From Pseudonocardia alaniniphila (lineage in GTDB: Bacteria; Actinomycetota; Actinomycetes; Mycobacteriales; Pseudonocardiaceae): a DNA stretch of 59,088 nucleotides. The stretch lies in the NCBI RefSeq assembly GCF_022524485.1, contig NZ_JAKXMK010000050.1, forward strand, positions 1 to 59,088, written 5' to 3'. Numbering within the stretch: position 1 is the first letter of the stretch; each line of letters starts with the position of its first letter. The notes under the pieces were generated by a model, which had not been told where the DNA came from, did not search any database, and worked only from the letters and a program-made list of their open reading frames with translations. Of this stretch, positions 49,687-59,088 are shown one piece after another. A program made the translations under genes and the position numbers.

Positions 49687-51435
49687 GTGGACCGGGGCGC
49701 TCCCCCTGATCCTTGCCTCCGGGCCACCGTGATCGATGCCTCCCCTGCCCGGTCCGACGAGGTCTGGAAGCCAGTGGTCGACGTCTCTCCTCGCGCGCGG
49801 CACCGTGCCCCGCGTGGGCGTGGGGGTCGAAAGGACACCGCGCCCCCTGCCGTGGTGTCCACGGAGGACCCTTACGCAGAGTGGTACAGCGGTGGGGACA
49901 CCGGGACGTTCCCGGCATCCCCCGCCGAGCTGCTCGCGCATGCGCGCGAGTCCGCGATCGAGCGCAGCGGCCGAACCAGGCCGGCGCACGGCGGAACCGG
50001 GCCTGCGCGCCGCGACCTGCGGCGCCAGGTTCCCGTGATGACCCGGCCCGCCCGCGGTTCCATCGCCGTCGACGCCGGTGCCGACCCCTCGACAGGCCCC
50101 TTCGAGGTCGTTCCGGCGCAAGAGGTCACCGGCCGGATCGCGCCGATCGACGACGACATGACGGGCCCGATCCCGGTGGTCGCGGCCGTCGCCGCTCCCG
50201 AGGTCGAAGCCGAGCCGCTGACCCACCCGTTCGCGGCTGTCACGGCTCCGCCGGCTCCTCCCGGCGCAGCTGCTCCCACCCGTGCCGACCGGCGCCGCCA
50301 AGAGGCCGCCGCTCGCAGAGGCCACGCCGGCGTCGTCGTGCGCGGCACCGTGCTCGCGACGCTCGTCGCTCTGGTCGGCGGCAGCGCCACCGCGTTGGCG
50401 ATGGACAAGACGATCACGATCACGGTCGACGGCGAGGACCGTGTCGTGCACACGTTCGCCGACGATGTCGCCTCCGCGCTGGAGTCGGCCGGGCTCGACG
50501 CCGCTCCGCAGGACCGTGTGGAGCCCGCGTTGCCCACCGAGCTGGTCAACGGCGACCACATCATCGTCAGCAAGGCACGCAAGCTCACGCTCGTCGAAGG
50601 ACCGTCGGAGCGGGAGGTCTGGACCACGGCGGCGTCGGTGGGCGACGCCTTGGCCGTGCTCGGCGTCGACGCCAGCCCGATCCAGATGTCCGCCGCGCCC
50701 ACCACGAGCATTCCGCTGGCCGGTATGGCGCTCAAGCTGAACGTGCCGAAGGCCGTCTCGTTCACCGACGGCACCAACGCCCTCGAGCAGCTCACCACCT
50801 CCGCGGGAACGGTGAGTGGCCTGCTCGCCGAGCGGGGCATCCAGCTCGGCCCGGACGACGTCTCGGTCCCGTCGGGCGACACTCCGCTCACCGACGGTGC
50901 GTCGGTGCAGGTGGTGCGCAACGGTGTCGGCGAGGTCGTGGTCGTCCGGCCGATCCCGCCGCCGGAGCAGCAGATCGAGGACCCCGACCTGCCCAGGGGC
51001 AAGCGGGTGGTCGTCGACAGGGGCAGGGCCGGCGAGCAGACGGCGATCATGCGCGTGTACGTGCAGAACGGCGCGGAGGTCCGGCGCGAGCAGGTCCGTG
51101 CGGGCGGCATGACCCCGCCGACGCCCCGCATCGTCAAGATCGGCACGAACGACGACATCCCGCAGGCTCCGGCCGTCACCGACGGCAGCGTCTGGGATCG
51201 GCTCGCCTATTGCGAGGCCACCGGCAACTGGGGGATCAACACCGGCAACGGCTACTACGGCGGCCTGCAGTTCGACGCCGGCACCTGGCGCGCCTACGGC
51301 GGCACCGACTACGCGCCGCTGCCCCACCAGGCCAGCCGCGAGGAGCAGATCGCGGTCGCCAGCAAGGTCCGCGACGACCGGGGCGACTACGGGGCCTGGC
51401 CGGCGTGCGCGAACAAGCTCGGGCTGCCCCGGTGA
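49687..51435 (+). CDS. rpfB: Resuscitation-promoting factor, RpfB-type
   Basis: Up to 582 residues. A long disordered cytoplasmic lead, a membrane segment at about 217-237 (RGTVLATLVALVGGSATALA), DUF348 repeats (ITITVDGEDRVVHTFADDVA and two more), a G5 domain (VVVRPIPPPEQQIEDPDLPR to VRAGGMTPP), then the Rpf lytic transglycosylase domain with catalytic Glu510 in CEATGNWGINTGNGYYGGLQ. It cleaves peptidoglycan and revives dormant cells. The start is uncertain: GTGs at 49687, 49729 and 49857 are in frame. It lies between tatD and ksgA as in M. tuberculosis. Confidence 0.93.
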   Translation: MDRGAPPDPCLRATVIDASPARSDEVWKPVVDVSPRARHRAPRGRGGRKDTAPPAVVSTEDPYAEWYSGGDTGTFPASPAELLAHARESAIERSGRTRPAHGGTGPARRDLRRQVPVMTRPARGSIAVDAGADPSTGPFEVVPAQEVTGRIAPIDDDMTGPIPVVAAVAAPEVEAEPLTHPFAAVTAPPAPPGAAAPTRADRRRQEAAARRGHAGVVVRGTVLATLVALVGGSATALAMDKTITITVDGEDRVVHTFADDVASALESAGLDAAPQDRVEPALPTELVNGDHIIVSKARKLTLVEGPSEREVWTTAASVGDALAVLGVDASPIQMSAAPTTSIPLAGMALKLNVPKAVSFTDGTNALEQLTTSAGTVSGLLAERGIQLGPDDVSVPSGDTPLTDGASVQVVRNGVGEVVVVRPIPPPEQQIEDPDLPRGKRVVVDRGRAGEQTAIMRVYVQNGAEVRREQVRAGGMTPPTPRIVKIGTNDDIPQAPAVTDGSVWDRLAYCEATGNWGINTGNGYYGGLQFDAGTWRAYGGTDYAPLPHQASREEQIAVASKVRDDRGDYGAWPACANKLGLPR

Positions 51436-51454
51436 CACCGCGCAGAGTGGGCCG

Positions 51455-52324
51455 GTGCACCCTCCGGGGGTGACGGACGAGCGGTCGCGGCTGTTGGGGC
51501 CGGCGGAGGTACGGGCCCTGGCCGGCGAGCTGGGGCTGCGTCCGACGAAGCGGCTCGGGCAGAACTTCGTGCACGACCCCAACACGGTGCGCCGCATCGT
51601 CCGGGAGGCCGAGCTCGCGCCGGACGACGTCGTGGTGGAGGTCGGGCCGGGTCTCGGATCGTTGACGCTGGCCCTGCTCCCGGCGGTGCGCGCGGTCCAT
51701 GCCGTGGAGATCGACCCTCTACTGGCGGCCCGGCTGCCCACCACCGCTGCCGAGCGGGCGCCCGCGCTGGCCGACCGGCTCAGCGTCGTCACGGCCGACG
51801 CGCTGCATCTGCATGCCGCTGATCTCCCCGGGCCGGCGCCCACCGCGATCGTCGCGAACCTGCCCTACAACGTCGGCGTGCCCGTGGTGCTGCATCTGCT
51901 GGCCGAGCTGCCGCTGATTCGGCGTGGGCTCGTGATGGTGCAGTCGGAGGTGGCCGAGCGCCTCGCCGCCCGACCCGGCAGCAAGACCTACGGCGTGCCC
52001 AGCGCGAAGCTGGCCTGGTTCGCCTCGGCCCGCCGGGCAGGTCCGGTGCCACGAGCGGTGTTCTGGCCGGTGCCGAACGTCGACTCCGGGCTGCTGGCCT
52101 TCGACCGGCGCGAACCGCCGCCCGGCGACCGCACCGAGGTGTTCACGCTGATCGACGCGGCGTTCGCGCAGCGCCGCAAGGCCCTGCGATCGGCGCTGTC
52201 GGGCTGGGCGGGCTCGCCTGCGGCGGCCGAGGAGGCTCTGCGCGCGGCCGGAATCCCGCCGCTGGAGCGCGCCGAGAAGCTCGACGTCACCGCATTCGCC
52301 CGCCTGGCCGCCGCGCGCCCTTAG
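51455..52324 (+). CDS. ksgA: 16S rRNA dimethyladenosine transferase
   Basis: 289 residues. SAM-binding motifs VVVEVGPGLGSLTLALL and AVEIDPLLAARL, the catalytic motif NLPYNVGVPV, and the N-terminal RPTKRLGQNFVHDPNTVRRI typical of RsmA/KsgA. It dimethylates A1518 and A1519. The start is either GTG 51455 or GTG 51470. It lies 19 bases after rpfB, so it may share its transcript. In mycobacteria ispE follows directly; here a PadR/MFS pair intervenes. Confidence 0.95.
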   Translation: MHPPGVTDERSRLLGPAEVRALAGELGLRPTKRLGQNFVHDPNTVRRIVREAELAPDDVVVEVGPGLGSLTLALLPAVRAVHAVEIDPLLAARLPTTAAERAPALADRLSVVTADALHLHAADLPGPAPTAIVANLPYNVGVPVVLHLLAELPLIRRGLVMVQSEVAERLAARPGSKTYGVPSAKLAWFASARRAGPVPRAVFWPVPNVDSGLLAFDRREPPPGDRTEVFTLIDAAFAQRRKALRSALSGWAGSPAAAEEALRAAGIPPLERAEKLDVTAFARLAAARP

Positions 52325-52396
52325 GGCTCGCTGAACAGCTCGGCCCTACTGCGCGGCGCCCGCCCGTGTCGATGAGGGCGGAAGTTCCGTGTGTAC

Positions 52397-52412
52397 TATT
52401 CCGCGCGGAATA
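52397..52412. promoter_or_regulatory. Perfect 16-bp palindrome overlapping a -10 box, operator of the PadR gene
   Basis: TATTCCGCGCGGAATA is an exact inverted repeat with eight-base arms. TACTAT at 52394-52399 is a good -10 box that overlaps its left end, so a bound repressor would block initiation of the PadR/MFS operon about 40 bases downstream. Confidence 0.7.
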
Positions 52413-52437
52413 ACCCTGGCGGAACGATCTGGGCGGA

Positions 52438-53013
52438 GTGGTGGGTGCAGTGGCGGCACTGACGTCGCTGGCGACCAGCATCCTGGCGCTGCTGTGTGAA
52501 CGGCCGATGCATCCCTACGAGATGTACCGGTTGATGATCGACCGGTTCGAGGACCGGGTCGTCAAGGTGCGGCCGGGTTCGCTGTACCACACCGTCGACC
52601 GGCTGGCGGCCCACGAACTGGTCGAGGCGATCGGCACCGACCGCGAGGGTGCGCGTCCCGAGCGCACCACGTACCGCATCACGGCCGCCGGGCGCGTCGC
52701 GATGCAGGAGTGGATCCGCGGGGTGCTCGCCGAGCCGGTCAACGAGTTCCCCCGGTTCCCGGTCGCCCTCGGCGAGGCGCACAACCTGCCGCGCGCAGAG
52801 GCGATCGAGCTGCTCACAGCACGCATCCGCCACATCGAGGCGGAGCTCGCCGAGGTGGAGCCTGCCCTCGCACGCGGGGCGGCCAAGACCGCTGAAGCCC
52901 ACCTGCTGGACGGGTACTTCCTCGTGGAGATGTCGCGGGCGGAGCTGTGCTGGCTGCGACGGCTCGTGGCTCGGCTCGAGACCAAGGAGCTGGGATGGCC
53001 ACTCGACGACTGA
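52438..53013 (+). CDS. PadR-family transcriptional repressor
   Basis: About 191 residues. PadR winged helix: TSILALLCERPMHPYEMYRL, VKVRPGSLYHTVDRLAAHEL, ERTTYRITAAGRVAMQEWI, then a helical C-terminal dimerisation domain as in PadR subfamily 1/2 proteins with long tails. It overlaps the MFS exporter gene by 19 bases and should repress both through the palindrome at 52397. The start may be GTG 52438, 52441 or 52450; GGCGGAG at 52432-52438 favours 52450. Confidence 0.88.
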   Translation: MVGAVAALTSLATSILALLCERPMHPYEMYRLMIDRFEDRVVKVRPGSLYHTVDRLAAHELVEAIGTDREGARPERTTYRITAAGRVAMQEWIRGVLAEPVNEFPRFPVALGEAHNLPRAEAIELLTARIRHIEAELAEVEPALARGAAKTAEAHLLDGYFLVEMSRAELCWLRRLVARLETKELGWPLDD

Positions 53014-54524
53014 CCGACACGGCTGCCGAGGCCGCGGCGCCCAGCCCGTGGCCTGCGCTGTGGGCGCTGGTGGTCGGGTTCTTCATGATCCTTGTGGACT
53101 CGACGATCGTCTCCGTGGCCACGCCCGCGATCATGACCGGGCTCGGTGCCGGCGTGGACTCGGTCGTGTGGGTCACGAGCGCCTACCTGCTGGCCTACGC
53201 GGTGCCGTTGCTGATCACCGGCCGGCTGGGTGACCGGTTCGGACCGCGCCGCGTCTACCTCGCCGGGCTGGCCGTCTTCACGCTGGCGTCCCTGTGGTGT
53301 GGCCTGACCGACAGCATCGGCGAGCTCGTCGCGGCGCGGGTCCTGCAGGGCCTCGGTGCGTCCCTGATGACTCCACAGACGATGGCCGTGATCACGCGGA
53401 CCTTCCCCGCGGAGAGCCGGGGCAAGGCGATGAGCCTGTGGGGCGCCACCGCCGGTGTGGCCACGCTCGTCGGGCCGATCCTGGGCGGAGTGCTCGTCGA
53501 CAGCCTCGGCTGGGAGTGGATCTTCATCGTCAACGTGCCGGTCGGCATCGTCGGCTTCGTCGTGGCGGCCCGGCTGGTTCCCGAGCTCCCCACCCACGTC
53601 CGTCGCTTCGACCTGCTCGGTGTGGCGCTCAGCGCGATCGGCATGTTCCTTCTGGTCTTCGGCATCCAGGAGGGACAGACCTACGACTGGGGGACGATCG
53701 CCGGCCCGATCTCCGTGTGGTCGCTGATCATCGCGGGCCTGGTGGTGATGGTGGTTTTCCTGTTCTCGCAGGCGCGCACCCGCAGAGAGCCGCTGGTGAC
53801 ACTCGCTCTGTTCCGCGACCGGAACTTCAGCCTCGCCAACGTCGCGATCTCCACGGTGGGTTTCGCGGTCACCGCGATGACGTTCCCGATCGTCTTCTAC
53901 GCCCAGGGCGTGCTCGGGATGACCCCGACCGGCTCTGCGCTGCTGCTCGTGCCGATGGCGGTCGTCTCCGGCGGACTCTCGCCGCTCGTGGGCGGATGGA
54001 CCGACCGTATGCATCCGAGCTGGATCGCCGGTATCGGGATGGTGTGCTTCTCGGCGGCGTTGCTGTGGCTCGCGGTGATCATGGGGCCTGCCACGCCGGT
54101 CTGGCAGCTGTTGCTTCCCATTGCGCTGCTCGGCGTGGCCAACGGTTTCGTGTGGGCTCCGATCGGCAGCACGGCCACGCGGAACCTGCCGCCCTCGAAC
54201 GCCGGTGGCGGCGCCGGGATCTACAACACGACCCGCCAGATCGGTGCGGTGCTGGGCAGTGCGGGGATCGCTGTGCTGATCGAGTCGAGGCTCGCGGCGA
54301 ACCTGCCGGCATCTCCCGCCGGCGGAAGTTCGGAGGTCGGCGTGTCGCAGCTTCCGGAGGCGCTGCACGCCGGCTTCGCCACGGCGATGGGGCAGGCGCT
54401 GCTGATGCCTGCCGCGGTGCTGCTGATCGGGCTGGTGGCGGTGCTGTTGTTCGCGAGGCCGCGGCACCTGAGCCGCCCGTCGCCGGCCGAGGCGACGGCG
54501 CCCGTCCTGCCGGTTGTCAAGTAG
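52995..54524 (+). CDS. MFS multidrug exporter, DHA2 (EmrB/QacA) family
   Basis: 509 residues with fourteen predicted membrane segments. Motifs include FFMILVDSTIVSVATPAIMT (motif D1), GRLGDRFGPRRVYLAG (motif A), LGASLMTPQTMAVITRTFP and GPILGGVLVDSLGWEWIFIV (motif C). It uses the proton gradient to export lipophilic drugs. The ATG at 52995 lies inside the end of the padR gene, so translation is coupled and expression is probably inducible through PadR. Confidence 0.92.
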   Translation: MATRRLTDTAAEAAAPSPWPALWALVVGFFMILVDSTIVSVATPAIMTGLGAGVDSVVWVTSAYLLAYAVPLLITGRLGDRFGPRRVYLAGLAVFTLASLWCGLTDSIGELVAARVLQGLGASLMTPQTMAVITRTFPAESRGKAMSLWGATAGVATLVGPILGGVLVDSLGWEWIFIVNVPVGIVGFVVAARLVPELPTHVRRFDLLGVALSAIGMFLLVFGIQEGQTYDWGTIAGPISVWSLIIAGLVVMVVFLFSQARTRREPLVTLALFRDRNFSLANVAISTVGFAVTAMTFPIVFYAQGVLGMTPTGSALLLVPMAVVSGGLSPLVGGWTDRMHPSWIAGIGMVCFSAALLWLAVIMGPATPVWQLLLPIALLGVANGFVWAPIGSTATRNLPPSNAGGGAGIYNTTRQIGAVLGSAGIAVLIESRLAANLPASPAGGSSEVGVSQLPEALHAGFATAMGQALLMPAAVLLIGLVAVLLFARPRHLSRPSPAEATAPVLPVVK

Positions 54525-54576
54525 CCCAGGCGCCAGGTTCGTGGCCCGCCCCGCTCGGGCCGGGAGCCGACGCACG

Positions 54577-54582
54577 TAGTGT
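54577..54582 (+). promoter_or_regulatory. -10 box for leaderless ispE
   Basis: TAGTGT lies six bases before the GTG start of ispE, with no ribosome binding site between. Confidence 0.5.
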
Positions 54583-54588
54583 TGTCGG

Positions 54589-55547
54589 GTGCTCGCTGCC
54601 GTCCCTCCCCCGGTCACCGTGCGCGTTCCGGCGAAGATCAACCTGCATCTTGCAGTCGGGCCGCTGCGCGAGGACGGCTTCCACGACCTGGTCACGGTGT
54701 TCCACGCCGTGAGCCTGTTCGACGAGGTGTCCCTCGCGTCCAGCGACGCGCCCGGGATCGAGGTGCACGGAGAAGGCGTCGCCGAGGTTCCCGCTGACGA
54801 GACGAACCTGGCCTGGCGGGCCGTCCAGCTCCTGGCCGAGCGCGCCGACCGTGATCCGGACGTGCGGCTGGTGCTGCGCAAGGGCATTCCGGTGGCCGGC
54901 GGAATGGCAGGCGGGAGCGCCGACGCGGCTGCGGCCCTCGTCGGGTTGTCGGCGTTGTGGAAGCTCGACCTCTCCCGCGACGAGCTGTCCGTGCTGGCAG
55001 CCGAGCTCGGCAGCGACGTCACGTTCGCGCTCTACGGGGGCACCGCTCTCGGCACCGGACGCGGCGAGCGGATCGTGCCGGTGCTGTCCCGGCACCCTCA
55101 GCACTGGGTGATCGCCCTGCACCGCGGGGGCCTGTCCACACCGAGCGTCTTCCGAGAGCTCGACCGGCTGCGTGGGGACGACGCCCCGCCGGATCGTCCT
55201 GTCGAGCCCGTGCTGGAGGCGCTGGCCGGCGGCGACCCCCGTCAGCTCGCGCTCAGCCTCGGCAACGACCTGCAGGCCGCCGCCGTCAGCATGGCTCCGG
55301 ATCTGCGCCGCACCTTGCGCGCCGGGGTCACCGCGGGCGCGCTGGCCGGGCTCGTCTCCGGGTCGGGGCCGACCTGCGCGTTCCTGTGCTCTGGCGCCGA
55401 CGCGGCGATCGACGTGGCCACAGAGCTGGCCGGCGTCGGTGTCTGCCGCACCGTGCGGGTGGCACACGGCCCCGTCCCGGGCGCCCGAGTCGTCGATCAG
55501 CACGAGCCGCCGGGTCCGCCCACGTCCTGGCCTCCGGTGCGTGCCTG

Positions 55548-55548
<1 letters not shown>
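54589..55548 (+). CDS. ispE: 4-diphosphocytidyl-2-C-methyl-D-erythritol kinase
   Basis: 319 residues. GHMP kinase of the MEP isoprenoid pathway; phosphorylates CDP-ME. VRVPAKINLHLAVGPLREDG (substrate site), KGIPVAGGMAGGSADAAAAL (ATP loop) and GLVSGSGPTCAFLC (motif III) are present. The GTG start at 54589 follows a -10 box at six bases, so it is probably leaderless and has its own promoter after the PadR/MFS insertion. The last base of its stop codon is the first base of the ABC-F start. Confidence 0.95.
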
Positions 55549-57365
<1,817 letters not shown>

Positions 57366-57465
57366 CGTCGAGCCGGACGTCCGGCTGACCCCGGGATCCG
57401 TCGTTCGATCGATTCGCCTGGATTCGCGGCGCCTTAGCGTCGCTCGTGAATCTCTGGGGGGACGA

Positions 57466-58956
57466 ATGACGACGATCACGAGCCCGACGCTGGTCCGGGC
57501 GGTGCCGGATTTCGCCCGCGGCCCGGTGCTCGCGGTGGCAGCCGCCACGGCGGTACTGCTGACCGCGGTCAGCGGCCGCTACGGCTATTTCGGCGACGAG
57601 TTGTATTTCATCGCGGCCGGGCACCACCTCGCCTGGGGTTATGCGGACCAGCCGCCGATGCTGCCGCTGATCGCGCTGGCGATGGACACCATCGCGCCGG
57701 GATCGCTTCCGGTGCTCCGCATTCCGGCCACGCTCGCGACGGTGGCCGGGGTCGTGCTGACGGCGCTGCTGGCCCGCGAGTTCGGCGGCGGGAGGCGCGC
57801 GCAGCTGATCGCGGCGGGCGCGTTCGCGGTCTCGCCGAACTTCCTGGGCACCGGGCACCTGCTGGCCACGTCGACACTGGACCCTGCACTGTGGACTGCC
57901 CTGACCTGGCTGCTGGTGCGCTGGCTGCGCACCCGGCAGGACGGGCTGCTGATCGTGGCCGGGGTGGTCACCGCGGTCGCGCTCCAGGTGAAGTTCCTCG
58001 TCGTGGCGTTCTGGGTGGTCGCGATCATCGCGGTGCTCGTGTTCGGTCCGCGCGATCTGCTGCGCAGGCCCGCGCTCTGGCTGGGCGGCGCGATCGCTGT
58101 GCTCACCACCGTGCCCACAGTGGTCTGGCAGGCGCAGAACGGCTGGCCGCAGTTGGGGATGGGCCGCGCCGTCGCCGCCGAGAGCGTCTACGCGGGCGGC
58201 ATGATCGGTTTCCTGCCGGTGGCGCTGCTGATGATCGGGTTGTTGATCGGGTCGGTGCTCGCTGTGCACGGTGTCGGCCGCCTACTGGCCGACCCCGCGT
58301 ACCGGTTCCTGGGAGTCACGGCGCTCGGCGTCACCCTGATCTTCCTCGTCAGCGGCGGGCGTCCGTACTACATCGCCGGGATGTTCCCGCTGCTCTGGGC
58401 CGCGTCCGCGGCTGCGATCGAGCGGCGCAGGCCCGCGGTGTGGTGGCGCTGGGTGCCCACGTGGCCGGTGTACGCCGTCACGGCTGTGCTCGTTCTCGGT
58501 GTGCTGCACATCCTCCCGATCAAGCCGGTCTCGGCGCACGCCGACCAGCCGCTGCAGATCGGGAACTTCCAGCGCGACGAGATCGGCTGGCCCGAGATGG
58601 TGGACGACGTGGTGGCCGCGCATGGTGCACTGCCGCCGGAGTCGGCACGGAACGCCGTGGTGGTCACGGGGGACTACTGGTCGTTGTCGGCGATCCAGCA
58701 CTTCGCGCCGGGCCTGCCCGCGTACAGCGGGGCGCGGGGGGCCGCGTGGTTCGGCATGCCGCCGGAGGACTCCGGCTCCGTGATCTTCGTCGGCGACCCG
58801 ACCGCAGTGGCGGCGGGGTTCGACCGTGTGACGCAGGTGGGTGCCCTGGACAACGACGTGCGTGTCGCCAACCTGGCGCAGGGCACGCCGATCTTCCTGC
58901 TCGAGGGGCGTCAGCGGCCGTGGGCGGAGCTGTGGCCCGCTCTGCGGCACCTTTAG
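57466..58956 (+). CDS. ArnT/PMT-type membrane glycosyltransferase
   Basis: 496 residues with about ten membrane segments. The N-terminal loop GYFGDELYFIAAGHHLAWGY has the acidic pair (DE) typical of GT-C transferases and is followed by DQPPMLPLIA. The C-terminal part is a soluble extracytoplasmic domain of about 130 residues after VYAVTAVLVLGVLHI. It should move a sugar from polyprenyl-phosphate to an envelope acceptor; neither is identifiable. ATG 57466 has GGGGGGA just upstream. It is 100 bases after the ABC-F gene and seems to be its own unit. Confidence 0.82.
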   Translation: MTTITSPTLVRAVPDFARGPVLAVAAATAVLLTAVSGRYGYFGDELYFIAAGHHLAWGYADQPPMLPLIALAMDTIAPGSLPVLRIPATLATVAGVVLTALLAREFGGGRRAQLIAAGAFAVSPNFLGTGHLLATSTLDPALWTALTWLLVRWLRTRQDGLLIVAGVVTAVALQVKFLVVAFWVVAIIAVLVFGPRDLLRRPALWLGGAIAVLTTVPTVVWQAQNGWPQLGMGRAVAAESVYAGGMIGFLPVALLMIGLLIGSVLAVHGVGRLLADPAYRFLGVTALGVTLIFLVSGGRPYYIAGMFPLLWAASAAAIERRRPAVWWRWVPTWPVYAVTAVLVLGVLHILPIKPVSAHADQPLQIGNFQRDEIGWPEMVDDVVAAHGALPPESARNAVVVTGDYWSLSAIQHFAPGLPAYSGARGAAWFGMPPEDSGSVIFVGDPTAVAAGFDRVTQVGALDNDVRVANLAQGTPIFLLEGRQRPWAELWPALRHL

Positions 58957-59033
58957 TGCCGAGGAAACGAAGGTCGTCTTACCCGCCTCCGACGACAGCG
59001 CAGCCCAGGCGGCGCCTCGCGGCGTTGTCGTTC

Positions 59034-59062
59034 GGCGCCGATACAACAGCGGTATCGGCGCC
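59034..59062. terminator. 11-bp hairpin near the right window edge
   Basis: GGCGCCGATAC (59034-59044) is exactly complementary to GTATCGGCGCC (59052-59062) around a seven-base loop, about 77 bases after the glycosyltransferase stop. There is no T run. It is probably the terminator of that gene, or shared with a convergent gene outside the window. Confidence 0.55.
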
Positions 59063-59088
59063 TCCTCCGCCTTGCGATCGCCCGGGTG

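Noticed and set aside
49617..49690. Possible riboswitch or promoter (TTGACT) in the leader before rpfB, since rpf genes of other actinobacteria often have c-di-AMP riboswitches
   Set aside because: I could not find the ydaO consensus segments, and no good -10 box lies at the right distance from TTGACT.
49645..51843. 732-codon minus-strand open frame opposite rpfB and ksgA
   Set aside because: Mirrors codon bias of the real genes; no start signal, no recognisable domain.
52515..55022. Very long minus-strand open frame (835 codons) opposite the PadR, MFS and ispE genes
   Set aside because: Its composition (Arg, His, Gln, Ser rich, no domain) is that of antisense high-GC DNA, and the plus-strand genes have clear motifs.

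Overview
The window is GC-rich, gene-dense chromosomal DNA from an actinobacterium. It carries mycobacterial-type genes (an mprA-mprB-pepD locus, an RpfB-type resuscitation factor, a galU-glp-rimJ-glpR block). Many genes start on ATG or GTG a few bases after a TAnnnT -10 box, which suggests leaderless mRNAs. Gene content and style fit the Pseudonocardiales best; this is inference, not a database result. About 55 protein genes, two relic genes and two tRNAs can be supported. I see no insertion sequence, prophage, rRNA or CRISPR array.

Layout. 1-13.9 kb is accessory: a clipped gene, an HTH-regulator relic, a type-B carboxylesterase, two paralogous lipoprotein alpha/beta hydrolases (2.2-3.8 and 12.3-13.9 kb), a CPBP membrane protease, a large LuxR ATPase regulator, an SDR, a MerR regulator, a GPP34 protein, a SnoaL protein with a broken second copy, and a monooxygenase-like protein. 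14.3-18.9 kb has tRNA-Arg(CCT) with a strong hairpin, a PASTA protein, a sirtuin, and a TetR regulator divergent from a DrrAB-type ABC exporter with two matched operators between them.

19.0-32.3 kb and 41.9-57.4 kb are core blocks whose order matches, from memory, Mycobacterium tuberculosis Rv0981 to about Rv1011: mprA-mprB-pepD-moaB2-mscL-fmdB-cyclo-ligase-galU-glp-rimJ-glpR, then pmt-rsmI-metG-tatD-rpfB-ksgA-ispE. Insertions interrupt it: a second two-component system between pepD and moaB2, a KhtT/KhtU antiporter with a Uma2 nuclease before metG, and a PadR/MFS pair before ispE. The largest insertion, 32.4-41.9 kb, holds a DUF4097 gene, a 1,042-residue SARP/AfsR-type regulator, a cytochrome P450, an acyl-CoA synthetase, a small membrane protein and an XRE-cupin regulator divergent from an EamA transporter.

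The most interesting signal is in that insertion. Phased arrays of the heptamer GTGTCAG stand just before both the DUF4097 gene (four copies, spaced 12, 12 and 11 bp) and the P450 gene (three copies, spaced 11 bp). The regulator between them has the domain type that binds such direct repeats. This looks like a self-contained regulator-plus-targets module with a recognisable operator code.
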